Source: Camelus bactrianus
Lineage: Eukaryota > Chordata > Mammalia > Artiodactyla > Camelidae
Direction of reading: 5' to 3'
NCBI RefSeq assembly: GCF_048773025.1
Contig: NC_133559.1
Span: 1,828,501-1,892,500 of the forward strand
Length of the DNA stretch: 64,000 bases
Part shown: positions 31,160-41,519 of the stretch, piece after piece
How positions within the stretch are numbered: position 1 is the first letter of the stretch
How the letters are laid out: each line of letters begins with the position of its first letter
Notes under the pieces: generated by a model
What the model was told of the DNA's origin: nothing
Databases searched by the model: none
Seen by the model: the letters and a program-made list of their open reading frames with translations, nothing else
Program-made: the position numbers and the translations under genes

Positions 31160-31330
31160 CATAGTTAACAACACAGACCCTGACCTCAGGCTACTGGGGC
31201 TCACGCCCCAGCTATGCCTTATGGGGCACGTTTTTGGAGCCCTGGTTGCTTTTCTGCAAAATGAGGATATCAGTGTATCTGTTATGAAATCAGGCAATCC
31301 GTGGGAAGCACTGGGCATAGAGGCTGAACC
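31160..31330 (+). repeat. MIR SINE
   Basis: 'ctcacgccccagctatgcct' and 'ttgcttttctgcaaaatgag' plus 'gtgggaagcactgggcatag' follow MIR at low identity. Confidence 0.55.
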
Positions 31331-31429
31331 TGGGGTGTGTGATGACAGTGATGCCGTCTACAAGAACGTGAGATTGGAACTTTGGCGTGTAGGATATGCT
31401 GAGAAGATAAGACTTAAAAGCGAAATTAG

Positions 31430-31610
31430 ATTGGAGGCAGGAATTTAGGATTATATGAGAGGTGCCAGTGAAGACACACAGTAGGTGAGGGTAAGGGAAC
31501 CCCAGAGGGCTTCCTGACGGAGGTGGCAGTTACGCAGAGCCTTGAAGGGTGAACATGGGAGCTGGAGAACGGGGCCAGGCAGGGATGTGAAGGCCGGGGG
31601 CATGGTGTGC
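31430..31610 (-). repeat. L2 LINE fragment, reverse
   Basis: 'agagggcttcctgacggagg', 'tggcagttacgcagagcctt' and 'gaagggtgaacatgggagct' follow the reversed L2 (ggaaggcctctctgaggaggtgacatttgagctgagacctgaagg). Confidence 0.6.
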
Positions 31611-32374
31611 TTCTCCTCCCCTCCTCAGCCTGTCATGGCTTGCACCGGGCATCCATCACCCTAACGAGGGCCAGGGGGAGAACTGGGCAGAGACAGGAAC
31701 CACTGCACAACAGGGATAAACACACTGGACCCTCTGGTGGGATGAATTCAGTCTCGCTGGGCAGTTTTGTTTTGAATAATTAACTAACATAGCTGGGGAG
31801 ATTTCATAACAAAGACAGAAAAGTATGGAAAAGTACTTTCCAGCGGAAAAAAAAGATGAGAATTTTTCCAGTTCCATTAGCACCGACAGGAATAAAGCTC
31901 ATAAATGTCACACAACGTCTCCCTTCCTCAGAGGAACTTGAGGAGCAAGTGTGTAAAACATGAAGCGTGGGCAGTAAGAAAGCAGCACGAAGGCTCTTCC
32001 ACTCACGCCGGGGCAGGGTCCAGGGTCAACAGTGCCGTCCTGAGAAGTCTCCCAGCAGCTAAATTTACCCCGGAGCTCGTCACGTGGCCGGGGGCAGTGT
32101 GGGGCTCCGAAAAGGAGGGTGGCTGCTCCCAGGACGGCGGTGGGCTTGCTGGTTCTAACAGCACAGGGGATGCTCACCCAGGGCCAAGAATCCCTGCAGG
32201 GCAGAAGGGGAAGCTTTCTCGACAAGGTCGTGAGCAGAAATCACAAGACACACAGATCCCTTGAGACACTGAGAGATTCGGTGAAGGGGGATGGTCTGAG
32301 AAGGAGGGCCTGAGAGGAGCTTTTGGGTTCTTCTGTAAATTAGGATGGTTTAGGAGGTCAGAGGACCAGTGAGC
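31611..32374. other. Unique sequence, no gene seen
   Basis: AT-rich around 31755-31870, then GC-richer with scattered CpGs up to 32260. Open frames at 31905-32264 on both strands have no domain. Confidence 0.4.
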
Positions 32375-32480
32375 TGGTCTCCAGTATTTAGTGTGGTTTT
32401 GGACAAATGTGTTATGTTAGCCTCTTGGAGTCTGTAAAATGGGTACAGCCATGCCCACCTCACAGCAATTACAGGTATGT
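32375..32480 (+). repeat. MIR SINE fragment
   Basis: 'ggttttggacaaatgtgtta', 'gcctcttggagtctgtaaaa' and 'tgggtacagccatgcccacc' match the MIR core with one gap. Confidence 0.55.
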
Positions 32481-32489
32481 ATGGCAATG

Positions 32490-32860
32490 TGTGTTTGGTG
32501 CTGTTCTGGTTCTCACCCCCACGTGTCGGGGCTCAAGACAACAGCCTGTTATTGAGCCTCATGATTTCACTGCTGGCTGGGGACTCATGTGGCTGCCCCG
32601 AGGTGGCGGCCGGGGCCATGGCCAGACTACCCACGTGGCTCTTTGGTGTGGCCTCTCTCCACGTGGCGTCTCAGTCCCCAGGCCTCTTCACACGGCTGTT
32701 CTCTCGAGCAGGGTGGCCTGGATTTCCTATAAGGAGACCAGGGCTCCAAGGGCCAGGTCTTCCTAATTCCTGGACTCGGCTGACCCAGACGTCACTTCGC
32801 CCACATTCCTCTGGCCAAGCAGTCAGCGGCCCTGCCGAGGCGTGGGAGGGATGCTTGCGC
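32490..32860 (-). repeat. MaLR-like LTR fossil, reverse
   Basis: 'tgagcctcatgatttcactg', 'gagaccagggctccaagggc', 'cccagacgtcacttcgccca' and 'cattcctctggccaagcagt' resemble a common LTR of the ERVL-MaLR kind read backwards. A relative in the same orientation lies at 61200-61720. Subfamily uncertain; a broken solitary fossil that keeps many CpGs. Confidence 0.45.
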
Positions 32861-33654
32861 GTATAGGGTGGGGCGGAATGCTGGGGGCAGTTTGGAGATC
32901 ACCTTGCTCAGGTGATTCTCAGCGGGGCGTTGGGAGCATGACTGTGATTAAATCCTGAAAATTTGCACACTTTCATAAACAGCCCCTGCCTGGAGGCCCC
33001 AAGTGCCCTCCTGTTGCCCCTGCCATGGCCCCAGGACCACACCCTCCAAACCTCCTCGTGATCCAGCGACTGAAGGGTAACACTTGGCAGAGTGGGGGCT
33101 TCTGAGAGCTGTCCCAGGGCACTCTTATCAGCCGCTGCCTACGGCTCAGTGGTTCCGAATCTCACTCCATAGGCCAGACCTCTCTCTAGTAAGTGCTCAA
33201 CAGAGGGGGACTTCTTTCATTACCATCCACGTTGTTTTGTTGTTATATTAAGATGGGGACCCAGAGATTGTGCCTCTGAAAATAAGGGGGAATGCTAGCA
33301 TTCTCCAGAAGGTCAGCGTGATTCGGTTTTCCTTTTGGAAAAAGCCCTAGTCGTCGAATGAGAAAATCAGCACTTCCTACTGGGCTTTCTACCTGGTCAA
33401 GGAAAGTAGGGCCTCATGCTGCAAACAGAGTGAGGGCAGGACGGCACCAACGCACAGGGGGTGTCTGTGCCTTGGTTCCCCTCCCCGACATGTGTTCCTG
33501 GGAGCTGCGTGGCCCAGACCCGCCGGGTCCCAGCCTGCCTGCCGTTTCCTGAGCTTGCTGACAGAGCCGTCTGCACAGTGCGGGCTCACATTCCAGGCAG
33601 TCTTGACTGCGAGCTGCTTCTCCTGCCCAATTTCAACAAACACAGACAGACCAC
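32861..33654. other. Unique sequence, no gene seen
   Basis: No confident repeat. GC-moderate DNA leading into the CpG-dense patch at 33655. Confidence 0.4.
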
Positions 33655-33860
33655 CACAATCTGGCTCTCGACGTGGGGCTGGCACCGCAGCCCTTGGTGA
33701 TGGGGAGCGCGAAGCCCTGGCGGCCGGGGCGGCAGATGTGGGCCTTGTGAGCAGCGCCGCTCCGCCAGCAGGAGGACAGGCCTGGGGCGGCCACTGGCCA
33801 GGGGCTGCAGGCCTTGGGCGCCGTCTGGGGGCAGTGTGGCCTCTGCAAGTAGGAGCGGGT
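33655..33860. promoter_or_regulatory. CpG-island-like patch
   Basis: About 14 CpGs in some 200 bp at roughly 70 percent GC ('gagcgcgaagccctggcggc', 'gcagcgccgctccgccagca'), with hand-estimated observed/expected near 0.7. A 212-codon open frame (33492-34130) crosses it but shows no domain; high GC suppresses stops. No splice-flanked exon is obvious. Confidence 0.4.
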
Positions 33861-34739
33861 CCCTCCCCTAGGGTGGGGGTGAAGTCAGCGTGTTGGGGCA
33901 GTGCTCTCTTTGAGTCCCATGGCCGTGGCCCAAAAGCAACCTCCAGGCAGATGGGAAAATCTGCCTTTTTGTATGAACATGAAACATTCTTTGAAGACTG
34001 TTCATCTCTGTGCCCTGTTTGGAAAAGTAGGAGGCCTGAGAAAATGGAAATCGTCTGTTCATTAGGGTATCAGGTCTGGAGTAGAGAAAGATGGAATCTG
34101 GGCCTTCCTTGGAAAGTTCACAACAATTAAAACCCGTTCAGAAAACATTTCCTGTGGGAAATGGCTAATACCTGGAATATGCTGCCGAAGGTCTCACTTT
34201 TTTGGAGATTTTCATAAAGAAAGTAACTTCATAGTTTGGGGAGGGTGGTCATACATTGTTTTTTTATGGGGAGTTTACATCATTTGTTTAATCTAAGTCC
34301 CCCCACCTCAGCCGTGACAGACATTGCTGACTCATCTCGGACTTCCATCCCGCCAGCCTTAGGGTTAGCCTCAGAATCCTGCTTAGCATGGTTCTCCATT
34401 TCCAGTCAGGACACTTGAGTGGAAACCCGTTTGCCATCTCTAGACTCCACGATCCCAAGTTCACTGCAGTTTGTGGAGGAACACGTTAAACATCACAGTG
34501 TCCTCTGATGACAGCCTGAAGCGCACGCCTGGAGAGAGCTACACCATTTACACAGTGTCACACCGCACCGCGGGTCCCCGTTTTTACCGCAGGAAGACGG
34601 GTGGATGGGTTGGCCAGGGCCTCTCGGACAGTGAGCGGTTCTGGGATGGGGACCTGGGGTCCTCACCTTGCCAGTCTGTGACCTTGCCACTTAGCGCCAC
34701 TCTTTCTGGATCACATTCCAGTTGTCTTATAATTGTGCC
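33861..34739. other. Unique sequence, no gene seen
   Basis: No repeat family or coding motif recognised. AT-richer around 34020-34300. Confidence 0.4.
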
Positions 34740-34890
34740 AAAGGTAATGAATTTTTAGGTTTCAGCTGCATTTTATTCACCGTAACTTGTTGTAAAATAA
34801 ATTAATTGGCTTTAAGGCTTCGAATTGATTTATTGTAAAATAATGTAAAAATTTTCCTGGTTTTAATTGATTGGCTTTACTGACGGTAAG
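34740..34890. promoter_or_regulatory. AT-rich candidate conserved noncoding element
   Basis: Repeat-free AT-rich block in which two motifs occur twice each: tgtaaaataa at 34791 and 34834, and attggcttta at 34805 and 34870. TAATT/ATTGATT homeodomain-type cores are dense. This layout is typical of developmental enhancers; conservation and function are inferred, not shown. Confidence 0.4.
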
Positions 34891-35434
34891 TGCGTTGCCT
34901 ACCGCTGGTCAGCACCTCAGGTCCACGATGGGAGGGTGTGTGTTGAGCGCTCCTGTCTCCTTTGTTTTCAGCTCCTTAGCACTGGCCTGCATCCTCCTTC
35001 AGGGTGAAACATCATAACTAGTGTTCCCAGGGAGGCCGCCCCTTCCAGGCTGCGCTATCGGGGCCAGTCCGCTCAGAAACTTGGCAGGAGGACGGTTAGG
35101 ATGCAGCTGAAAACCACAGAGCCTTTTGTTGCACACCAGCTTTCTTTTATGGGATGTAAAAAATTGCAGAAATGTTGGCGTGCTGTCTCAGTAGCTCCAG
35201 GAATAAGAGGGAAATTTAGGAGAAAAAGTTTATTTATGTAATGCTTTTTCCTAGGGGTTCCCTAGATGTGGGCACATCTCCAACCCAAGGATATGCATGG
35301 GTGAAGCGATAAATCGCATGTGTTTGAGTTTATGTAAACCAAATAAAAGTGCAGTTTTGTCGCTGTCTCTGAAGTGTCCCACTGTGGAATGATGAAAGGA
35401 CGGCACCCTCCCGCCACATCCTTCTGTGCCGGCA
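34891..35434. other. Unique sequence, no gene seen
   Basis: No repeat family recognised. An AT-rich segment around 35150-35260 may extend the preceding conserved-looking block. Confidence 0.35.
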
Positions 35435-35635
35435 GGGAGAACGAGATGGACTCAGGCAGATCCAGGTTCAAATCCCACTTCTGCCATGGAGCAGCTGGGC
35501 TGCCTTGGGAACGTTTAGTCTCTGAGCCTCAGTTTTCAAATCTGTACAGTGGAAGGAGGGTTGGATTCGATGCAATAGCAGCTCATTTAAAGCGTCCGGC
35601 ATAGTTTTTAGATCTCAGTAAAGCTGTTATGTAAA
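35435..35635 (+). repeat. MIR SINE
   Basis: 'gatccaggttcaaatcccac', 'ttctgccatggagcagctgg', 'ctgagcctcagttttcaaat' and 'ctgtacagtggaaggagggt' follow MIR for most of its length. Confidence 0.82.
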
Positions 35636-35949
35636 CATTAAATGGAAAACCATGTTTCCCTTCACACGTGATGACCCTTCTGGCAGTGCTTCCAGTTGAG
35701 AAGGTGTTAAAATGCTCAGAGCACCTTGAGTTGTAGCCACTCTTTCTGGGAGAAACCAAATGCCATGAACAGCGAGTACCTACTCTGTGTCTCGTTATTT
35801 CTTTCAAAGGAAAGTAGAAGTGGTTCTTGTCCAAGAAGGGCTGCTGTCTTGTTCACCCTTGCACACTTTAGGGCCGTGATTGACTGCTGTCAGCGTGATC
35901 TAGAACATTTACAAAATGGGCTTATTTTGGCTGAATGAGCACTTTGTTA
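35636..35949. other. Unique sequence, no gene seen
   Basis: About 310 bp between two MIR copies. No repeat or coding feature recognised. Confidence 0.4.
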
Positions 35950-36130
35950 AGGACATTAGCTATGAAGCCCAAACACATCAGGTTGGAATTGTCAGCTCTG
36001 GTCCTCACCTCCCCAGGCCGAGCCTCAGTTTTTTAATCCGTAAAATGGGCATTAAAAATACCTCCCTCAGGGTTGCCTTGAGGGTTAGTGGGATCACGTG
36101 CACACCCATAAAGCTGATGTTAGGTCACCC
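35950..36130 (+). repeat. MIR SINE
   Basis: 'caggccgagcctcagttttt', 'taatccgtaaaatgggcatt' and 'cctccctcagggttgccttg' mark the MIR core and right side. Confidence 0.7.
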
Positions 36131-36924
36131 ATCAGCAACCCAGCATTTCCACGGAGGGGAAAAAGGGAAGTAACCTTTTGATGAAGTTTTAACAAAACAC
36201 GTAAGGAAACTTGGCTGAGACCTCCTTGGAGAGCAAGCTCTGTTAAGCCTTGATTGTCTGGGTGTAGAAATCCTCCTCGGAGGAGAGATTTCCAGCTTCT
36301 CTAATGCTGTCCGTGGGCTGCAGCTGAGAATGAGAAAGAGGAGGGGTGTTTGGAACGGACTGAAGAGGGGAATACTTCACATTTGCCAAGCAGTTTCTAG
36401 AAACACTTTAATTGTACTGCCTTGCTGAATCCTGACAATGACTGTATGAGGTGTGACTCCAAGGACCACACTAGTGGCCTCTCTGCTTTACTGCCATCTT
36501 GTTTTGCACAGACACTGTCCAAACTGCATTTATTTTGACTTGGCTGAGGTTGGAGGGTAGGACCACTACGTACAGTTGCTTGGGCTGTGCGCTGCACAAC
36601 TGTAAGGGCCCCATCCACCTTACACATCGCATAGGTATGGAGGCTTATTATGACACTTCCACAGCAGATGGTAATACAGTGCCTCATTCCAACTGAAGGT
36701 ATACTATGACTCTTTTCTGAGAGGTTGAAGAAGGGGTACCTTTTCCTGATTCACACCAGAGTTCTGTATGGGCTAGTAGTGGGACAGTTATTGGATGGAG
36801 TCACTGCTTGCTTCCTCTGGAGGGAGGAAATCGTATTCTAATGGGGAAACCAGGATTGTTATATTATCTCTATTTCTGTTAGCAAAGTATCTATAGTCAA
36901 GTATGACCTTGTTAGCAGGCATCC
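36131..36924. other. Unique sequence, no gene seen
   Basis: A short reversed MIR-like piece may lie at 36400-36450 ('gctgaatcctgacaatgact'). Positions 36574-36602 (ggctgtgcgctgcacaac) resemble 48683-48701 (ggttgtgcactgcacaat), possibly from one old family that I cannot name. Confidence 0.35.
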
Positions 36925-37170
36925 GCAAGAGGCAAGGGAGCATGTGGTTAAAAGCAGGGGTCAGAGCCAGTTGACCTGGGTTCAAATTCCAGCTCTGCCA
37001 CCTATGAGCTGTGTGTCTTTGGGCAACTTGCTTAACTTCTCTGTGCCTCAGTTTCCACATCTGTAAAATAGACAATGATATTACCCATCTCACAGGGCTG
37101 TGGTGAGTCTTAAATGAGTTTATATATGTAAGCACCTGGCCTGCAGTAGGTGTTAGCCGGTTTTATTAAA
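36925..37170 (+). repeat. MIR SINE, full length
   Basis: The best MIR here: 'gacctgggttcaaattccag', 'ctctgccacctatgagctgt', 'gggcaacttgcttaacttct', 'ctgtgcctcagtttccacat', 'tctcacagggctgtggtgag' and 'gcacctggcctgcagtaggt' run from 5' end to tail. Confidence 0.96.
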
Positions 37171-38174
37171 GTGACCAAAAGACTTCCTCACAGAAGAAAG
37201 GTCTTGAGAATATTAGCTGGCCCCAGTTTTCACAGCTTGACTATCACTCAGCTGCATCTGATCACTTGGAGTTCCCTCATTTTCATGGGAGGAGGTGGGT
37301 TTACAACTGGGACAACCTTCAGGAAGAAGACCAAGATATTTTAGCTTGTGCCCCTCATTCAAAGGACTAATTCAGTACAATTCAGGCCCTCCATCACTGC
37401 CTAATAGTGTTGGCTGCACATCTTTACTGCCTAGATCTTGCTGTAATTTTGTAGATGGAATTTCGTAAAAGGTTTTATGTATTTTATCATGATCATTAAG
37501 TTTGCAGTATTTAAAAATAGATGTGTAAAAGATACACAGTGCAGGCTATAAAACACCCTCAAATGGCATTAAAATGGGAACGAATCTGTTCATTTGGGTT
37601 TCAGCTGAGTTTATCTTGTATTTTATTTTTTTTAATATCCAAAGAGCTGTAGAAATAGGTTATTGAGTAGGAAGTTGGCCAGGCCAGGGCTCTGTACCAT
37701 GTGGGCACTCGTGAGCGCTGGCAAAGCCTTCGGAATTTGATCCTGATTGAAATGCAGTCATTTTTCCACCTGCAAAAACAGTTTTCTTCAGCAGACCTGG
37801 GAGTGGGGAGGGAGTTTACTCACTCCCACCCTCTCCAGTGTGGGTCTTTCAGTTTCCATTGGGCTCAATGCCCTCATATCGATGCTTATATGATGGAACC
37901 CTTGGAAAATATTCAATATGTTTGTTTGCGTTTCTAAACTTAAAAAATGTTTGCCCTGGTATTTCCCGTCAGTCTGATGAAATGAGTCATGTGAAATTGA
38001 ACTCAGCCTCTCTGGGGTCTTACAGAACCCCTAGGACCTAGTAGATCTTAATAAACTCTGTGAAATGCATAGATGAAGATATTTTGGTCCCTGCCATGGG
38101 AGGGACTTCAAGGTGGCAGGTCAAAGATACTTGGTGGAGAACTCAGGATGACAGGCATAAGCCAGGGCCTAGAG
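37171..38174. other. Unique sequence, no gene seen
   Basis: AT-rich from 37420 to 37640. No named repeat except a possible short L2/MIR tail at 38040-38060 ('gatcttaataaactctgtga'). No coding motif. Confidence 0.4.
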
Positions 38175-38410
38175 AGGCAGGACAGAAGACATGGACATGG
38201 GCCAGCCCTGGTGTCAGACACATGACTTCCCAGCTGTGCGACAAAGGGCTGGTCTCACAACCTCTCTGAGCCTCAGCTTTCTCATCTACAAAATCGGAAC
38301 AATGATCTTATGTATGCCTCTGAAGGTTTTCATAAGAATGAAGTGGGCAGATGCAGATGGAATGTGTAGGATTAAATGTCATGGTCAGTGCTCAGTATGT
38401 GGTGGTTGAT
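38175..38410 (+). repeat. MIR SINE
   Basis: 'gtcagacacatgacttccca', 'caacctctctgagcctcagc' and 'tttctcatctacaaaatcgg' follow MIR; the tail runs into a triplet repeat. Confidence 0.8.
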
Positions 38411-38465
38411 GACAGTGTTGGTTGTGGTGATGATGATGGTGCTGGTGGTGGTGAGGATGATAAGT
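38396..38465 (+). repeat. (TGG)n/(TGA)n triplet tract
   Basis: Interrupted TGG and TGA units ('gtggtgatgatgatggtgct') at the MIR end, a common seeding place for simple repeats. Confidence 0.8.
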
Positions 38466-38639
38466 GTTCCTTGCTGGTCTGGATACTTTGACTGATAGCT
38501 GAGTATTTTCTAGGGTGAGTTGAAGGAACTGAGCCACTCACAGATGTTTTTCCTACTTATTGGCGACAGCTCACTGCTGATGAGTTATTCCCTGGGACTC
38601 AGCCCTTCACCCTCTCCAGCACTCCCAAACTTACCACGT

Positions 38640-38880
38640 CTTCCTTTCTGATTTGTATCTTTACCTCTTGTTTAAAAAAAATCCTTCTCAGAATTCATAG
38701 AGCTATTCTCCTATATTTTCTTCCAGATGTTTTGATATTTTGCTCTTCATGTTCAGCTATTTAGTGTATCTGGAGTTTATTTTTGTCATGAGGTGAGATA
38801 GGGATTTAATTTTTGTTACTTTGTAATGGAATTCCTATATTGCCACATCTCCAAGAAGTCCTTTAGTTCTTTGTGTTGGT
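38640..38880 (-). repeat. L1 ORF2-region fragment, reverse
   Basis: 'attcatagagctattctcct', 'atattttcttccagatgttt' and 'agtgtatctggagtttattt' plus 'gtcatgaggtgagatagggat' (from 38785) resemble reversed L1 ORF2 sequence (agatattctcctatgttttcttct, aatccatctggaattgatttt, ggtgtgaggtaggg). Confidence 0.6.
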
Positions 38881-39030
38881 GAGAATGATCTTCAGAGTAT
38901 TAGATTTCTTTCCATCCTCTGGGATATGAACTTGGCAGCAAGGTGAGTTAGGACTTTATTGTTTGATTTTAAGCTAAGGGACTCTTTTCACAGATAGATC
39001 ATTATTCAAGTCTACCACTAGCTTGGTTAT

Positions 39031-39049
39031 TCATCCATCCATCCATCCC
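39031..39049 (+). repeat. (CATC)n microsatellite
   Basis: Four CATC units between the two L1-like fragments. Confidence 0.85.
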
Positions 39050-39074
39050 AAACCGCTTGTGAGTTAGTATATTC

Positions 39075-39310
39075 CTACAGTCTGAATTCATGTCCTTGTT
39101 TTATTTTGGAAAAAATTTAGGTATTATTTCACCTAAAAGTACTTCTCTCTCATTCTCTATTTTCTTCTTAAGGAATATTATTAAATATTTGTTGGAGCTT
39201 TTCATTCTGTTTTCTGTGTTTCTTAACTCTCCGTCATGTTTTTCACCTCTTAATTTTTGTATGTTGCATTCTCTGTGATCTTTTAGCTCTATCTTTTAAT
39301 CAACCGGTTT
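39075..39310 (-). repeat. L1 internal fragment, reverse
   Basis: 'ctgaattcatgtccttgttt', 'tctgttttctgtgtttctta', 'tgtatgttgcattctctgtg' and 'gatcttttagctctatcttt' resemble a reversed L1M internal region. It may belong to the same insertion as 38640-38880. Confidence 0.55.
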
Positions 39311-39814
39311 TCTTTTTCACTGGGCCAGTCTACTCGGCCAGTAGAACAGGGACATCACATGTGCGGCAGTGATATGATGTGTAAGTGGAAAGCTTTGGTG
39401 CAAATGAGAGCTTGGAGAAGAAGGAAGCCATGCCCACTCCCCAGAATCCTGGAGAGAGAAGATTGGACATGGGTCCCTGCCACACATGTGATGGGAGCTG
39501 AGCCAGTGTCATTTGAGCTGGCATGTAGTTATCCTGGTATTTTCCAGAATTGTATGATGTTTGACTTAATATCCAGATGTTTGTTTTTCATTTATAGCTC
39601 TTTGGGATTTTCATGGGAAATTAAAAAAATGGTGGTTTAGAACATTTCTGTGTTTGAGTAGAGGGTTGTCCTTGGAGAGCATGTTGACAAAATCACCTGC
39701 CTTGGATTTCAAACTGGAACATCAACTTCAGAGATGTTTTGGTACTAAAGATTCCTGTTCAATACCCATTAAACATATGCTCCAGGGCAGGAAAAGCAAA
39801 GGACTTCCCTTGGG
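39311..39814. other. Unique sequence, no gene seen
   Basis: No repeat family or coding motif recognised. Confidence 0.4.
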
Positions 39815-39980
39815 CTCTGCTGTGTGACTTGTTTGAATAACTCTCCTTCTCTGTTTCCTCGTTTGGCGAATGGGGAGACTAACTGAGCTTTACCTGCCTT
39901 CAAGGAGTATACTGAGGGTCACAGGAAGTAACAGATAAGAATGTACTCTTCGAGCTGTAAAGGGTTTTGGATGCTTGTGC
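39815..39980 (+). repeat. MIR SINE
   Basis: 'ctgctgtgtgacttgtttga', 'ataactctccttctctgttt' and 'cctcgtttggcgaatgggga' follow the MIR core; the rest is worn. Confidence 0.62.
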
Positions 39981-40299
39981 GTCATGGGTGGTTGAGCTCT
40001 GGGGAGAACTTCTCTCCATCAGATGCTTGTGTTTGGTGCTGGCTCTTAATCCCAAATGGCTAGGGGAGGGGACCCTTGAATGCCAATGGATTGGAACTCC
40101 TTTAAGAGTTCTATGTTCTTTATAAGTTTTAGGCTGGCTCTTTTATGAACTGGGATGTGCCCTATTTCTTTCTGGGCCCATCACTCATCACACAGACTGG
40201 CCTGTGTGACAGTGCGCAAAGTCTCAAAGTGACGTTGTGCTGCGGATGCGTGAGAAGGATGCCTTACGAGTTACAGACTCTAATGCTTCATTTCCATGA
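39981..40299. other. Unique sequence, no gene seen
   Basis: Nothing recognised in this stretch between two MIR copies. Confidence 0.4.
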
Positions 40300-40545
40300 T
40301 GAACGATAACAATGATGGTAACTTCCGTTTGCTGAGTGCCATTGATGTGCTGGTCACTTTACGTGTGTTAACAGCAAAGTAGGTCCTATTATTCCTGGTT
40401 GACAAATGAGGGACTTGTGGTTTGGAAACGTCAATGAGGAGGGACTTTCTCTAGTTTGTGAAGTTTGAAAGTGGCAGAATTGGGAGTGGGATCCACACCC
40501 GCTGACCCCAAAACCCCTGTTCCCTTTAGGACACCATGCTGGTTT
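40300..40545 (-). repeat. MIR SINE, nearly full length, reverse
   Basis: 'tgctgagtgccattgatgtg', 'ctggtcactttacgtgtgtt', 'aggtcctattattcctggtt' and 'gacaaatgagggacttgtgg' run along the reversed MIR from its tail to its core. Confidence 0.85.
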
Positions 40546-40564
40546 AGATCTGTTTTTTTGTTTT

Positions 40565-40760
40565 TAGCCAGCCAACCAATCAACCAACCAACCAACTAAT
40601 GAACAACCACCACCGAGGCAATAGCAACCACCCTAATAAATAGTCCATCAGCCAACTATTCACCCATCCATTCAACCAACCAACCAGTGAACCACCACCT
40701 GCTCAACCAGTTACAGCCCACCAGTAATCAGTCAGCCAGCCACCAACCACCCAACACCGT
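40565..40760 (+). repeat. Degenerate (CCAA)n/(ACCA)n tract
   Basis: About 200 bp dominated by CCAA and ACCA units ('aatcaaccaaccaaccaact') with many interruptions. It is old and C/A-only on one strand for long stretches. Short open frames here are a composition effect. Confidence 0.9.
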
Positions 40761-41269
40761 GTGCTGCTGGCATTCATATGCCCAGCAGTGAGCTCTGGGT
40801 GCGGAGAACATACTGTCGCGCCCTCAGGGGACTGCCAGTGTGCGGGAGAACGAGGACCACTGTCCTGCTCACCACACCGCCACCCGTTGCCGGTTTAGCA
40901 CCTGCCCTTTTCTGTTGGCTTGCAACTTCCGTAGGGTGCCTTGGCCGTGCTCATGTCGCTAGAGCCCAGAACAGGAGCAGCACATCATTGGCTGGGATGG
41001 GGCGGGGCTCAGTGACTATCACGCACACGCACAGGCATGTGCACACACACACACAACACGGAGCAACTCAGAACACTGTGGAATGAATGAAGGAGCCTCG
41101 GTCAGTAGTGGCTCAAGGGGTCAGATCCATCCCAGAGGTCTTTGTGAAGGAAAGGTCAGCCGATCCTCTGGTCTGGGGAGTTACCCCTGGGTGTAGCAGG
41201 ACAGATGCTTCCATGGAAGCCGCCTCCCACTGAGCACTCACTGGGCTCCTCTCTGGACAGGGAGTATGA
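40761..41269. other. Unique sequence with an (AC)n run
   Basis: Unique, CpG-bearing DNA, with an AC-rich run at 41019-41060. An open frame at 40778-41086 reads into the AC repeat and has no domain. Confidence 0.4.
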
Positions 41270-41400
41270 CGTGGCGGGAAGAGTCGTGGACTGGGGTCAG
41301 GGGTCTGAGCCCAGCTGAGCCACTAACACCTTGGGTGGCCTCGGACGGCTGCCTCAGTCCCCCTCCACCCCCGCTCCCTCATTTTATGGACGAGGCCACC
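41270..41400 (+). repeat. MIR SINE, GC-rich copy
   Basis: 'agagtcgtggactggggtca', 'ccagctgagccactaacacc', 'ttgggtggcctcggacggct' and 'gctccctcattttatggacg' follow MIR at raised GC. Confidence 0.6.
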
Positions 41401-41519
41401 GAGGCCCCAAGACCTGAGTTCGCCCCTCTCCAAGGCCCCTTCCAGCTCTGGCATTTCCAGCCTTTTCTGGCTCCTCATTAACAGAGTATTTTCATTTTCC
41501 AACCTGCATTCCAGCTTCC

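Noticed and set aside
32596-32610. Second CTCF-like motif (ccccgaggtggcggc)
   Set aside because: Two core mismatches and lies inside an LTR-like fossil; too weak to list.
33769-33783. CTCF-like ccagcaggaggacag
   Set aside because: Mismatches in the central TGGC part of the core, which CTCF rarely tolerates.
33492-34130. 212-codon open frame across a CpG-dense patch
   Set aside because: Composition explains it; no domain. Kept only as a low-interest remark in the findings.
36574-36602. Similarity to 48683-48701 (tgtgcgctgcacaa against tgtgcactgcacaa)
   Set aside because: Only a short stretch is shared; could be an old repeat but not enough to define a family.
40565-40760. CCAA tract as a tandem-repeat protein or CRISPR-like array
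   Set aside because: Units are four bases and degenerate, without spacers or unit length fit; simple low-complexity DNA.
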